Made by a program: the position numbers and the translations under genes
Assembly (NCBI RefSeq): GCF_000516985.1
Contig: NW_006917097.1
Location: forward strand, 1,550,001-1,614,000
DNA from: Pestalotiopsis fici W106-1
Taxonomy: Eukaryota > Ascomycota > Sordariomycetes > Amphisphaeriales > Sporocadaceae
Direction: 5' to 3'
Length of the DNA: 64,000 nucleotides
The notes under the pieces: generated by a model
What the model was told of the DNA's origin: nothing
Seen by the model: only the letters and a program-made list of their open reading frames with translations
Database searches by the model: none
Part shown: in pieces, positions 13,690 to 25,553 of the stretch
Layout: each line of letters starts with the position of its first letter
How positions within the stretch are numbered: position 1 is the stretch's first letter

Positions 13690-15160
13690 TTATAGGCAGC
13701 CATTAGTATAAGGGTCCTGGCGATCAAGCAGCGTTCGGTGCCAGCCGTCCAAGTTGTACGCCTCAATGGTGTAGCCGTAGGAACTCCGGCTGCACACGTC
13801 CCCGGCACCTCCCCCGACGAGCTGAAAATCGTAAGCGCTGCGGGAGGAGCCACGGATGGCCTGGTAAAAATGCTCTCCAAGACCCGTCACGTTGACGGCG
13901 AACGCGGCCGTAAGGGACAGAAACGGCGCAACGCGTACGGGGCCTGACGGCTCGATAGTCACGCCCGATCCATAGTTTCCGTCCCACATCTGTCAAACCG
14001 AGTGATGTTAGCTTGTCGGAATATTTCATGTGTAGAGGTTTCTCATGCTAAGAACATGACTTATCTCCGCTCAGTGAAGCAACCGACTAAATAGGAGTTA
14101 GAAAATCTGTTTAGTAATTACTTACACCACTACTGGCGGTCTGGTCTGGCGTTACAAGGTCGATTCTAGCCCGGCCATCACTCAAAACCGTTGTCAGATT
14201 CGTCTGAGCCACCATGGCCGCGGGGGCGTCGACCTCGGCGCCGGCCTCATAAGTCAGAGCAGGCCGCACATCCAGGATGCCCGGGATGCCCCAGGCGCCG
14301 GCCTCAAGGTATCCCACCTGCACCGAGGCGCGGCCCTTGTACGGCATAGTGGCGTTGAGCACCAATGGAAGGCCATGGTTGGACGTGAGGGCGACATCTA
14401 GGTAGAGCGACCGTGGTCCTGTCGCGGAGCCTAGCTCGTAGTCTAAGTATCCAGAGTAGGAGAGCGAGGTGTAAAAGTAGCCTTGCTCGGTCAGGCCGAT
14501 CAGTGAAGGATTGTCTGAGAAGACTTGGCCGGCGGCGTTCATGTAGCTAATGTCCCATATGCTTGGATTCGAGAAGGACATGTTGGCCTGCTGGTCAAGT
14601 TGGTGCCCTGAGAATGAAGCCTGGATTGAGGCTATAATTTTGACGTTGGCAAGTGCTCGAAGGGGAGGAATTTGGGGTTACGTACATGCCACATCGACAA
14701 GCTTCTTCTTGTCGACACTGGCAGTGAGTACTCGCGTGACCTCGTTCTGCTCAATATTGCTTGTGACATAAAACCCCGGCTCGCCATTGGCATCACAATT
14801 GCCATGATGGTTTGTGATTAAGATCACAGACGAGTGTTCTGCCCAAGATCTGCCATAGTTGAACGTGCCCGGAGAATCAAACGTTATGTGGATTCCAGCA
14901 CCATCGCAATGGACGCTGGAGATACCTTCGACGTCTCCAAGGACCACGGCCGGCTGGTTCATGACAAGACTCGCGGTAGCATATGTTTCACCATTGTTAT
15001 CATATGTAAGAGTGATCTCGGGGTCTGGTGTAAGTTGTGGCGACCGAGCTTTCTTGCCATTGATAGCTTCAAGTACCGGTCTGTCATTCGAGACTTGTCG
15101 AATACCCATGCCGAGAACCAAGCAAGGCCAAAGAAGCGGGAAACAGACAGACAACTTCAT
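13690..15160 (-). CDS. Secreted hypothetical protein, DUF7029-like
   Basis: Exons on the minus strand are 15160-14686, 14607-14126 and 13989-13690, giving 418 aa. Intron 1 starts GTACGT. Intron 2 starts GTAAGT and has a GCTAAC branch site before TTTGACAG. Phases agree through all joins. The N-terminus MKLSVCFPLLWPCLVLGMG is a clear signal peptide, so the protein is probably secreted. The next part reads as beta-rich (EITLTYDNNG, then VHCDGAGIHITFDSPG, then ILITNHHGNCDANGEPG). From memory this layout resembles fungal secreted proteins with a DUF7029 domain. Function is unknown. Four cysteines follow the signal peptide (two in the first domain, two near the C-terminus). The ATG at 15160 was preferred over upstream in-frame starts because it alone puts the hydrophobic signal at the N-terminus. 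The next gene upstream is LSB5 on the same strand. Confidence 0.8.
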
Positions 15161-15689
15161 TGTGGCGAGCGATGTTGATGAGTGGCTATGAAATTGGTCT
15201 GAAGATGCAGTATTTGGGCAATGAGGGACAAATCTGCCCACAGAAGTAGGAGGGCACAGTCTTTCTAGTCTTACAACTGAGACAGTCTGTATTGGCGGTC
15301 TTTTTGGTGACACAACTCTGGGCAATCGGATCGGGAAGCATGAACCATTATTTGGAGCAAACAGCAATCATGCCGAGCCTCGATAGATACCCGAGGACTT
15401 GTGCGGCCTATTCTGCATGTGTACGGAGGGATGTGAAATATGGGCCATCTTGGTGTTACATGCCTTGCTTTAGCCAGTTTCAATGAAAGCTGGATGAAAG
15501 TGAAGTGAGATTTTGCGGTCTTGATTGATCAACAGAACGCTACAGTAGAGGTGAAGAAAGGGAGAAAAGAATTTCATGAGCCCAATGGATCAAGCTGTGT
15601 GCTACACATCAATGCTATGGAAGCAAATATCCGCCCATGACAAGGGCAATCGCTTCGAATACTCGGAATTTTGCAGTCCGTGGTTTGTA
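15161..15689. other. Spacer between LSB5 3' end and the secreted-protein gene
   Basis: This 529-nt spacer holds the promoter and leader of the secreted-protein gene and the 3' end of LSB5. I see no further gene or clear promoter box in it. Confidence 0.5.
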
Positions 15690-17318
15690 TTACAAGGCAT
15701 TCCTGTCAGCGAATGGATCGTTTTCATCCTCGGATTCCTCAGATTCCTCTGCATCAACTGCAGCCTGGGGAGCAGGCGTGAATGCCGACTTGGACGCGGC
15801 CGAGGGTCTTGGTGGGGCCGCAGGTCGAGGAGGCAGGGTGGGATTGATGCTTAGGTTGTCCATCTCTGGAACAGGACTGCCAGGGTTGGCACTCTCGGTT
15901 GGTGACATGGCTTGTTTTCCCTTCTCGGTTGCCACTGTAATTGTAAGCACAAGTCAAGCCGCAAGTATGTAAGGACTTACTTCTGTAGAGGTGGGCTTGT
16001 TCTGCCAGCTCATCTTCCGAATCACTGTCTGCATCAATCGAGCGGTCCAATTGTTCAAAGGTCATGAGAGCGAGTATGAGCTCATCGTTGGCGTGTAAAA
16101 GACCACCGAGCCACTGTTCGTCTTCGACGTGATAGATCTGTGGCTGTCAGTTTTACAAAAGGCATGGTGCTTAGAGAGTGACCTGGCTTACGTATCGGAC
16201 AATCTTTCTTCTAAGCTTCTTGCAAGCTTCAAAACGCTGCACTGCAGCTGCATTCTCGGAAATTCGTTCCTTCTCACGATTGATACTCTGGAGAGAGTTC
16301 ATCAGATTAGTTGAAGCGATAGAAGCCTCGGCTACAGCCACTTTCATTGAAGCCTTCTCGGCCTCGAGGTTGAATGGCCTGGATTTCTTCTTGTGCTTAT
16401 CCTTCTTCTTGTCCTTGTCCTTGGAAGAGCCGAAAAAGGAGGAGCCGGATCTTGAGGACGATTTGGTGTGGCTGAAAGACTGGACTGTCTGTGTAGGCTG
16501 GGGATAGGTGACAGGAACTTGTTGGGATGAGGATGCCGCTGGAGGGGGAGACTGTGACTTGGGTGCTGCCTCGGCCTCGTCCTCAGAATCATGGAAAGGG
16601 TTCTCCGTCTCCTTCAAAACCTTGGACTTGTCCTGAGTTACGACTTGCTTTCGTCGGGGGAGTTCCTTATTCCCTTGTCAGTGAGCTCTTCATTTTGCGG
16701 GTAGCCCGGGATGAATACCTTGTATAGCGCTGCAATACGTTCCAGACCAGGCGTGCTCTTGTACTCGGCAGCCCAACTCCTGAATAGCTCTGAACACTTC
16801 TTTCTAACCTCTGTATCGGAGAGATCAGAGGTACCACAGACCCTCAAACGCTCGAGGAGTGGCTCATCGACAAATGCACGCTGAAAACGTGGCCCAGCAT
16901 TCTGGATCAAGCCGTCAAGCAGGGTCAAGGCACGAAGCTGGCGATGCACATTTCCATACTTGAGCTTCTTTCTAATGGCCCGAGCAGCTTCAGCGGGACC
17001 AGATGCCTGCAGTTTGATGACCTCTACGAGATCCGGAATGCCACTAAAGTCATCCTCTTCAAACTGCTCGCTTGTGAGCCGTTCTATGGCGACGGTCACG
17101 GCCGAGTACGGTTTTTTCTAATTGCCGCATCAGTTGACAGAACTCATACAATCAAGCAACTATGCGAGGAGATTATGCTGAAGAGAAAACTCCGACCGTA
17201 GTAAACCGCTCAGAAGTCCGCAAACAAGATTGCAAGTTGCAGAAGTAGATGCAGGGGTGAGATGAATCCTGTATATCTCTGGCCAGCGCATGCAGTGGAA
17301 GCTTACTTGTGAAAACAT
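15690..17318 (-). CDS. LSB5: VHS and GAT domain protein, Lsb5-like
   Basis: Exons on the minus strand are 17318-17307, 17117-16719, 16665-16192, 16137-15981 and 15934-15690, giving 428 aa. The first exon is only four codons (MFSQ) and joins in phase 0 to KKPYSAVTVAIERL, which is typical of fungal orthologs. Residues about 5-145 form a VHS domain (AIRKKLKYGNVHRQLRALTLLD). The middle is Ser/Pro-rich with a Lys run. Residues about 225-325 form a GAT domain (LEAEKASMKVAVAEASIAST, then EQWLGGLLHANDELILAL). The acidic tail ends NDPFADRNAL. Yeast Lsb5 links ubiquitinated cargo, Arf3 and the actin regulator Las17 at endocytic sites; the same role is inferred here. All introns are short (53, 54 and 46 nt) except the first (189 nt). 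Assignment to Lsb5 rather than Gga rests on the absence of an ear domain. Confidence 0.9.
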
Positions 17319-18463
17319 GTCTGTTATGAGGCCTCCTCAGGTCTCGCGCACACGATTATTGGCGAAAACAATAGGCAATCCAAGCGTGAGGGGGGAAAAA
17401 AACACCAGATGGTCGAACGAAAAACGCAAAAAGACACAGTGTTCAGCCCTCAAGTCGTCTTGTGCGACTACTGCTCACAAGCGATTACGTGTATTGAACA
17501 CAGTTCCGGCTACAGGAATGCCGAAGGTTTGCGAACGCGGCGGTGCACAGCTGAGGGGCGGGCGTGACGTACTGATAAGGTGCTGCCGCGGGGTAAGTCG
17601 GAGTTGTTAGTGAAGATCTCAATGTTGTTCGTCTTCTTTGAAAGCACTGGCAGTTCTGAATCCAAACGAAGTCGGCGATGCACCTTTGGGAGCAAGACGA
17701 GAATACAAAAAGAGGCTGATTTGCTGAGTGTATGAGTAACTGCGCAAGATCATCACTGAATGGGTGGGTGGTGATCTACAGGCTGCGCGTGATGATGTTT
17801 TGGCTGCGATAATCCATGTGCTACATGCCGGCCCAATGCGCGTACCCGCACTTGCGTTAATTGAACATACGGCGACTACCTAAAACGACCCCTGAGTATT
17901 GCCCCACTCTGCTTTATCGCATATTGGGATGATATACTCAAGATCCAATGTTGTACATATAAGTAATCGCCGACGTAGTTGTCGTACCTTCCTCATTCAT
18001 TTTTGAACGACTTGAAAGCATATAATTTTGTCTGTCGGATTGGAAAGTGCAATGAGGGAAAAATGCCCTTCACCGCCAAGGGACGTCCCAACTTTTGGCG
18101 AAATGGCTGACATGCCTTTCAAGCTTCAACCATTCGCCAAATTTTACTACTCTTCTGATTCTGCTTCCCACTTGAGATTTTATCAGAAATATTCCAAGTC
18201 GTCTTTTAGTGTTGTGCATCTGTGAAGTAGAGGTTTTTCTTTCACGCTTCCCTCAGGATTGACCAAGGCATCAGCTACGCACTTTCCATCCTGCCTGGCT
18301 CAGCACAGTTGCACTAAAATACCTGAACGCCATACGTGACAGCTGGTGAGTTTGGCTCATGTTGAATCCTCTCTTTATCCTGCTCATTCATGAAAGTAAA
18401 ACGACAGTCTACGTGCCGGGACAATTAGGCAACAGCTCGGAGTTACCAAATGCTCACAGCGCC
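17319..18463. other. Divergent promoter region between LSB5 and the 483-aa gene
   Basis: About 1.1 kb separates two divergent starts. Short open frames here (for example 17290-17610 and 18028-18225) have no family match and probably belong to leaders. An in-frame upstream ATG for the right-hand gene lies at 18359. Confidence 0.45.
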
Positions 18464-19915
18464 ATGCCGTTCAAGAGGTCGAGAGGAGCTTTCAAGATAA
18501 CCAGCCCTCTTCCTCTTGACACAGAGCAACCTAATGCAGGCCAGAAAGAGGCTTCAAATCCTGATGCGAGTGAGTTTTTGTCATCTGAGGCAAGAGCCAA
18601 GCGTCCATGGCCCTTTGGTGATCCTCAAGGGTCAGTGAAACAGCCCATGCACTCCCGTCCACAGCCACGGTCGGATCACAACTGCAACACCAGTCACCGG
18701 GCAGTTTCAAATAACCAATCTGAAGATACATTGGTCTTGTCAAAGCATGTCCCGCATCTGACAACTATGGACTGCCTGCCATCTCAGCCCACACTCAGCA
18801 GTCCGGTACACAACTCTGACCTTATGCAATCCACTATAGTGACCGGTGACAACATGTGGACTCTTGCGCATACCAGTGATCCGAGTCATCAGGGCAAACA
18901 TACAAATGACTTGGATTTTGGTTCAACATGTTGGCCGGAGTATGCATCGTCGCATACATTATCAACACATACCTTGGACCACGGGTTCAGCGCGTCTGCA
19001 CCGCGACCCGACGACGAATACGGGTGTAACGAAATTCTCGAAAAGGATTTGTTGCACATGGTTGATATGCTGGATTCCCAAAACCATGGCCAAATGGTAC
19101 CTTCCAGTGTTTTAGAAGCTTGGGATCACGACTCAAGGTCTGCTGAGGATTATGACCCCAATCTCCAACACTCGCCACAACCAGCTTCAGAGGCCAAATG
19201 TTCACAGCAAGCAGCAGAGACATCCACTCCACTTCAGGAGACAGAGGATCTTTTGGACGAAGACGTCGACTGGGATGCTGTCTACAGCATGACCAAAGAC
19301 ATGGTGAAAGATCCAAGTCTAGTGATCTCTGGCAAAAAGTGCCCCTCCAAGTTGCCCGTGGATCATACACTGCGCTCTGTCAAACCCTTGGGTGACCTGC
19401 AGGTGGAAAATTCTGCTTCGATTCCATTTGCACGATCTCTGTTTCCTCAGCGAGTTGGTAATGAGTCTGTTATACCAACCGCTTCTGGGAAAACATTCCT
19501 CAGAACGTTTTTCCGTATCGATCAGCTCATCAGGGCAGCTGGCGAGAATGCTGTATTTGAGTTCTATGCCAGAGTCATGTACTCTGCCCGCGAAACCATG
19601 GCGCAAAGACAACACTTTCAGTTTGCGGACATTCTCAAGGATCAGCATCCCTACCCTTCAGGCACGCTGACAGGCTGGCGTACTGGTAGTAGTCTGGATC
19701 GGCAAAGTTATGTCTTCATCAGCTCCCGAGAAATCAAGCTGTGCCGTTGCATAGGAACAATGAGGAGAGACCAAAAGACATCATGTGGCTGGGCTATCGA
19801 GATCATGAGAATTCATGAAGTTTCTTGGGAAGAGATTCACATTGCCGAGTCAACCATCTGCGGAACGAGTGGGCAAGCTGAGAATGGCAAGCCAAATGGC
19901 GCAGAAAATCTATGA
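18464..19915 (+). CDS. Conserved fungal hypothetical protein, 483 aa
   Basis: A single open exon. The start at 18464 (MPFKRSRGAF) is preferred; an in-frame ATG at 18359 would add 35 residues (MLNPLFILLI...) that read like leader. Residues about 1-330 are low-complexity and rich in Ser, His, Gln and acidic residues, likely disordered. The last 150 residues look folded, with blocks FLRTFFRIDQLIRAAGENAV, VFEFYARVMYSARE and KLCRCIGTMRRDQ, then WAIEIMRIHEVSWEEI. The pattern of a conserved C-terminal domain behind a disordered N-terminal part suggests a protein-binding or nucleic-acid-binding factor, but I do not recognise the family and assign no function. It converges with the K+ channel gene, whose stop is about 470 bp away. 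Confidence 0.7.
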   Translation: MPFKRSRGAFKITSPLPLDTEQPNAGQKEASNPDASEFLSSEARAKRPWPFGDPQGSVKQPMHSRPQPRSDHNCNTSHRAVSNNQSEDTLVLSKHVPHLTTMDCLPSQPTLSSPVHNSDLMQSTIVTGDNMWTLAHTSDPSHQGKHTNDLDFGSTCWPEYASSHTLSTHTLDHGFSASAPRPDDEYGCNEILEKDLLHMVDMLDSQNHGQMVPSSVLEAWDHDSRSAEDYDPNLQHSPQPASEAKCSQQAAETSTPLQETEDLLDEDVDWDAVYSMTKDMVKDPSLVISGKKCPSKLPVDHTLRSVKPLGDLQVENSASIPFARSLFPQRVGNESVIPTASGKTFLRTFFRIDQLIRAAGENAVFEFYARVMYSARETMAQRQHFQFADILKDQHPYPSGTLTGWRTGSSLDRQSYVFISSREIKLCRCIGTMRRDQKTSCGWAIEIMRIHEVSWEEIHIAESTICGTSGQAENGKPNGAENL

Positions 19916-20386
19916 AGGGTCTTCTTATGATGGGTAGGATGTGGTGGTGTCGGAAGTGGGGAGCCAGATCAGCTTTCTAATTTGCTGGAATCAATTAATA
20001 GGTCACACGTAAGAGGTGAGCGTGAAAATGTGAAGACTTTGAGCTTCCAGCGAAAACAGTACAAATTCTATTTGCAAGTAGCCAGATCTTATCACATTGA
20101 ACTCTTTTCAAGTCATGGAATTATCATTGACAGTATTCTCTGAAACTCATTTCATGCGTTCTGTAGCCTTGCAGGCAATAGTAAAAATAGGTATACTCCA
20201 AGGTGACATGATAATGGTGCTTGATTAAACTTGATGCGCCATGATATATACTCCTATTAATTCCATATTGTATACAACTAAAGAATGTCGTGCCTCGTGT
20301 ACTCATGCATTTATCAATACTAGAAAATCGAGCCCCGAGGTTACCATGGGTCATATCATATGTATTTCCTGTTAAGGACCTCCTAA
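19916..20386. other. Convergent 3' intergenic region
   Basis: This AT-rich spacer lies between two stop codons (the 483-aa gene and TOK1). It should hold both 3' UTRs and polyadenylation sites. No gene is seen. Confidence 0.5.
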
Positions 20387-22911
20387 TCAGCCGCTAAGAT
20401 CAACCGGCTCATGTCTTGGAGAGTTCTCTTCGTCATGCTGGGCTTCTTGTAGCTTCGCATCACGAGTACCCTCCTCACCGAGCTGTTCATCAACAACGGC
20501 AGCTAGCTCAGCCTTGAGCTTGCGTTCCAGGCGATCGAGAATCCACTCGGCCTCCTCCTTGCTGTCCATGAGCGGACTGCGGTGTCCTACCCAACTCCAC
20601 TTGATCAAGCTATCGTCTGCGGGGTCAGTGCTGTCCGTGTTGCCGCTCGGCTCGCCCTTGGGATCTCCGGCACTGCTTGAGTTGTTCGTCGTGGTTCGTG
20701 TTGCCTTGTGCATGGCCACGCGGCTTAGATTCACTGCGTCGGTGGTGCTCGGCTTCCGCGCTGGTTTTCTGTGTGTACCGGCACTGCTCTCGTCCTCGCC
20801 TACGAGACGCAGATACCACGCCCATTCTTTGAACGAGTACTTGCGCGGAGGTGTGTGCTGGAGGTGTCTGGTCACCCGGGAAATTTCGTCAATGAGGACA
20901 AGGTGGTACTCGGCACGGGACTTGGGTAGCTCAAGTGGGAGGTCTTTACGCTCCGTGGTATCTGTCCTTCGGGGCAGTCCAAAGTCCGCGCTTCGTCTGG
21001 AGCTGTGTGCCGACCCTGGCCGCGACCGGTCTCTTGATTTTGCTTTGCGATCTGAGGACAATCCTCGATTAGATCTGTCTGGCCGTGCAAGTGGATCGCT
21101 CAATTTGATGGATCTGGTCGGTTTGCCTGTATTGGTCGTGTCATTTGTGTCGCACTTGGTAGGGCCTTGGGCGGGTTTTGACGAATTTTGAGCCTCTACG
21201 TCGCCGCTCTTTTCATTAGATGATGACCTATCTCTACGATGAGGCCTTGGTGCAACAGAGCCGTCTTCCATGTCTGTGTCTTCGTCCTCATCACGATCTC
21301 GAGCAGCGCCAAAGAAACCTGGTGGCTCCTCCTCAATGTCAATGTCTGCGTACAAGGTGCCGAAGGAAAGTCTTCCCAGCGCCAACTTGGCTTCTTTCTT
21401 AAAGCCATGTTCGCCCGGCAGGATCGTCAGATTACCGAGCTTCAGCGTACCATCCCTAATCCATTTCACGACAGTGTCGCCGGCGTTACTGATGAGTACC
21501 GTCATGGTGGGCAGCGCCAGCAAAGACCAAAAGACGAAAAAGGCTTTGCCACAAGGCGAAATGGGTGACAGGTCGCCGTAGCCAATGGTCGTCAGTCCAG
21601 TAAAGGCAAAGTAGAAGGCGTCAAAGTATGACCAGCCCTGGTATGGTGCTTCCGCTTCTTGGAAGATCTTTGCACCAACGGTCCAGAGAACGAACCATGT
21701 GGACGCAGATACAGCCAAGGCCATCCATCTCCTCTTAGTCGAGGCTCGTTTTTGAATCTTTCTCATTAGGTGGAACTCCTTTTCGCGGCGTTCAAGTTCA
21801 GTCAGAGGGCTCTGGCTGACGTCTAATTCGAGGTTGCTATCACCGGGATTGTCTTCTATAGGGTGGAGGATTCCGTCCTTGCCACGACGGCGTAGGTGGC
21901 GCAAATACTGTCGTCTCTTGTTCTCCAGCATGCGAGCGTCAAGGCGGCGCTTTCCACGATCCAGAATAAGGCTTCGGATAGAGCCAATGACCAGACCCAA
22001 GCTAATCACGCCAATGAGAGCATAGGGTATGAGCAGACCGCGGCCAAGAGTAGTCATGGGTGAATAGTCACCATAGCCCACAGTGAACAGAGTCACGTCG
22101 GCCCAGTAGACTGCATCGAGATACTGCCAGTTCTCGATATGTGAAAATACAAGGGCGCCACACAGGAGGTACATTAAAAACATGATGGTTTGCAGCATCA
22201 GGGTACGTTGACTAGTGGTCAGGCAAAAATCCTTTTCATAATGTCCAACCTGGGCACCCCAAACAGTGATGGACATGAGCGTGGCCACGACAAAGTAGAG
22301 CACAGCCGCAAAAATGCCGTAATAGAACGCCTGCGACCAGACATACTCTATTTCTGGCTGCTCAATCAGCGGCCCAGCGGCGGTGCAGGCCAAGGCTAGA
22401 AGGCAGATGGCAGATATATACCAACCGACGATGGTGATGGGCTGAGCGATAGAGAAGCGTACTCTTCTGGTCATGTTGAGCAGAAGAAAGACATTGGCAA
22501 CAATGGCCAGTGCCAGCTGTGCGGCGTTGACGCCAATGAGCCATGGAGGATCAGCGACGAACTCGGCCCTGGAGATGTCTGAGCCGGGAATAATGTGCAT
22601 CCGCCATTGTTTGACGAGGGCGCATATACTGAAGGCTGATGCGACAGGTCCCAGTGTGCCGGCAATCATGGGAAAGGCCGAGCTAGCAAACCACCATCGA
22701 CTACATGGTATAGTCAGAAACGCCGAGAGTCGCGATGATGATGATGATGATGGAGCGAGTATACTGCTGGTGTTTGCACTAACCTGGGATCAAGGTGGAC
22801 TGCCGGATCCGCCGCAATGACACTCTGGCGCTCAGCTTCGCCCTTGGATCGTTGGCCGTCGACATCTTGTGTATAGTCGTCAATATTGTCGCCTAGATCT
22901 GCATCGTTCAT
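20387..22911 (-). CDS. TOK1: TOK1-type two-pore outward-rectifying potassium channel
   Basis: Exons on the minus strand are 22911-22784 and 22700-20387, giving 813 aa. The intron (22783-22701) starts GTTAGT and has a CTGAC branch site. Its removal builds DPSRWWFASSAFPM, a block typical of fungal TOK channels just before the first membrane helix. Two pore loops are visible: TVGYGDYSP (GYG near residues 251-253) and TTIGYGDLSP (GYG near 416-418). Helices arranged as six before pore one and two around pore two fit the 8-TM, two-pore TOK layout. A basic cytoplasmic linker (LDARMLENKRRQYLRHLRRR) separates the pores. The long C-terminal tail, about 350 residues, is charged and Ser-rich, as in other fungi. 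The protein should sit in the plasma membrane and pass K+ outward on depolarisation. A 22-A run lies in its leader. Confidence 0.94.
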
Positions 22912-23728
22912 TCTGTCGGGGCCAGCAGCGGCTTGGCGTGCAGCTGTCTTGACAAATAGTTTGGCACTCTGGAGGATATGGCAACGAAGGAATGCATTTC
23001 CCGTCGTTACGCAGGGAAAGACAACAACGGATGGTCTGGCGACTGACGGGAAAAAAAAAAAAAAAAAAAAAAGGCGCAACGAGATGAAGATTGGATATTC
23101 TTGTTGCTGTCTCGGAAAATGTTCTCAAAAATCAATCTAGACCCTTTATCGAAAACCCCAGCCCACCCCCAAAGCGAGAAACAAAGTTCTGATGGTGGCC
23201 GTTGTAAGAAGGCATTTCCTTGGCAATTGATATTTTGGGTGGGTGATGGGCACTGGGGGCATGGCTAGAGGCAGGATGACGTCGCTTGGCACCTGCTGAA
23301 GCCTTGAAACAACGGGCAGGAGACCAGAATTGGTCGCCTACTGACCGGGGTTAGAGAAGCAGCTGGATCGAATCTCAGCGGGATAACCCAGCTAATCGCC
23401 GGTGATTTATGCCCTCCAAACTCCGCTAGAGCCAAATCGCGTTCAGTACGTTCAATGCAAATGGGTGCTCCTTGTAAATTATCTAGCAATGCAACCAACC
23501 CGCATCACCCGCATTTCCCATCGCGACGCGTGACTGCAACGACGTGACTAAGCTTCCATTTTCAGACTTTTGCTAGCGGAAAACAACAGCGAATTATTAC
23601 TCTCGACATTCCAGTGGTGGCTGTACTTTCAAACGCTCGTCCAAGAAGTCTGTACACTAGTAGATGTATGGCAGAGTAATGAAGTGATATTCAGCACCGA
23701 ACTGATTGTACATCAACAACGGCGGAAT
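22912..23728. other. Divergent promoter region of TOK1 and the hydrolase-like gene
   Basis: The left part is the TOK1 leader and includes a pure A run (T run on the coding strand). The right part precedes the ATG at 23729. An open frame at 23570-23872 is in frame with the hydrolase-like gene upstream of its chosen start, but its N-terminal part does not look like protein. No other gene is seen. Confidence 0.45.
23051..23072. repeat. 22-nt A homopolymer
   Basis: A pure run of 22 A in the leader of TOK1, reading as T on the channel's coding strand. Its exact length is prone to sequencing error. Confidence 0.9.
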
Positions 23729-25047
23729 ATGCAAAGATGGATGTGGTGTAGAACTGCTGCATTCTCCCGCCATTTCAGCTATCGGCAGTTGAGCAGTGTC
23801 TCGACCAAACCTAGCAATGTCGAGCGGGTCAGTGTCAAATGCGGTTCGACTGGTAGTGTCTTTATCGAGTAGGTGGTGATCATCCATAGAATGCGATAGT
23901 TGTATTGTTAATACATCAAAACAGCTTGCACAACATTGGCAAAGTGTCATCGTCGGATCCATTGCTGATTTACTTGCCACCGTATTGGGACGCATTAACA
24001 GAAACCGCACCGCAAGTGCCGTCCTTTTTGCGTAGATATCCCACGGCCGTCATCAACTATAGGTGGTATGGTTTCCATCCCTTTGAGGAGGTCGAACCAC
24101 CAAAGGCAGAGGTGCAGAACTCTGGGGATCCCGAGGCACCGACGTTGCACAATTGGCCTTTTCCTGTTCATGACACTTTGAACGCGTACAGCTGGATCGT
24201 TGAACACCTGGCACCGTCGGACTCGACGCGTCGCGATGTCTATGTCTACGGCTCCTACCTGGGTGCCTCTTTGGCAACATCACTGGCCTTGACCGAGAGT
24301 CACCCTCACCAGCGCATGGCTGTGCGCGGCTGTGTTGCTTTCAACGGCATCTACAATTGGACCATGTTTCTCCCTGATCACCAAATCAATAAGAAATCAG
24401 GCGCCAGGGCGGCAAACGTTCTCGAGGAGATTCTGGGGCAGCCCACCGATCCTTCATTCCAGGACCTGAAGCAGCACATCTCTAGCCTTTTTGGCGAACC
24501 AAGCCACCTATTTGACCCCTTTGTCAGCGCGTGTCTCTTTTTCCAGACGGCCGGACTGCTGGTGCCGCAGGACTTTGACGTCTCGGCCGACCCCGTTGCC
24601 ACCATGCTGGGGTCCTATGCGCCTGCGGCGTCCGAGGAGGCACAGGAGGCCATCAAGTCCTTGCTCTTGGTAATGGCTGATAAACCTCCGCGCAAGAGCG
24701 CCTTGGCCTTTCCGCCACGCAAGTCGACCCTCAAGTTACCTGACACGCTGCTGCTGCATACCGCTCTGCCGCCATTGCCTGCGGCGTTTCAGAGGCGACG
24801 GAGGAAACCTGTTGCAACGAATCATTTCAAGACTCAGGCGGACGAGCTGGCGGCGTTGATGCGGAGAAGCCTCGAAAAGATTGAGTTGAGGGATCGGTCC
24901 AAATGGGATCATGATCTTGACGAGTACTTGGAGGTGGACAGGAGAGTGCAACTGTTCAACGTTGGAAAGGATGAGCGCCCATTCGAGATACCCAATTATG
25001 GAGAGGCGGTTGCGCGCGACTGGCTGGAGGATAGAATGTCCAGGTGA
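23729..25047 (+). CDS. Alpha/beta-hydrolase-fold-like protein
   Basis: Exons are 23729-23868 and 23925-25047, giving 420 aa. The 56-nt intron starts GTAGGT and ends AAACAG. Joining creates GSVFIDLHNIGK, followed by DPLLIYLPPYWDAL, which reads as the first strands of an alpha/beta-hydrolase core. A likely nucleophile-elbow region is DVYVYGSYLGASLATSLA near residue 165, but it does not match the strict GxSxG motif: Ser follows Gly directly and the next Gly is three residues on. A region rich in basic residues lies near the C-terminus (FQRRRRKPVATNHFK). The N-terminus MQRWMWCRTAAFSRHFSYRQ is basic, aromatic and without acidic residues, so mitochondrial targeting is possible. The substrate is unknown, and the enzyme may be inactive if the elbow Ser is not catalytic. 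Confidence 0.78.
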
Positions 25048-25553
25048 TTACATGAATTATATTGCTTTGATAGGACGTCAACACTGGTCCATTAAGCTTT
25101 TTAGTCTCTCAAACTTCCATTGCCAAGAGGTATAAGTGACAAAAGTCTTGATCCGTAAGGGCTAGACTTGCAAGATGATCCCCGTCGCAAAGTCGCACGC
25201 AGATGCATTGTAGAACGCGCCTAAGACAATTGTGTCCCCTACGTTCCGAAACTAGGAAGATTGGTTACTTGCATTCATGTCATGAGATTCTCCTGCAAAT
25301 CTCATATCCCGAGTCGAGAAAATCCTGGCTTTGAGAATGGATAGCTTTCTTATTGTATTTTTATCTATTGATGTGTATATCCAGGTAAGACATCTGACTT
25401 TTCCAGCAATGTGTAGAGAAAATCCAGCAAGGTATATAAGTCCCCTAGTTCTACCACTTTACTAAATAGATGGAAGATCATTTTCTATAGTTTTTGTGTC
25501 ACCTCCCAATAGCCAAACCGATGCAACCGTGTAAACGCCCAGAAGATGCACGA
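25048..25553. other. Convergent 3' intergenic region
   Basis: AT-rich spacer between the stops of the hydrolase-like gene and HOM2. It should contain both 3' UTRs. No gene is seen. Confidence 0.5.

Noticed and set aside
20514..21581. Forward frames opposite the TOK1 C-terminal tail
   Set aside because: Shadows of the channel coding sequence.
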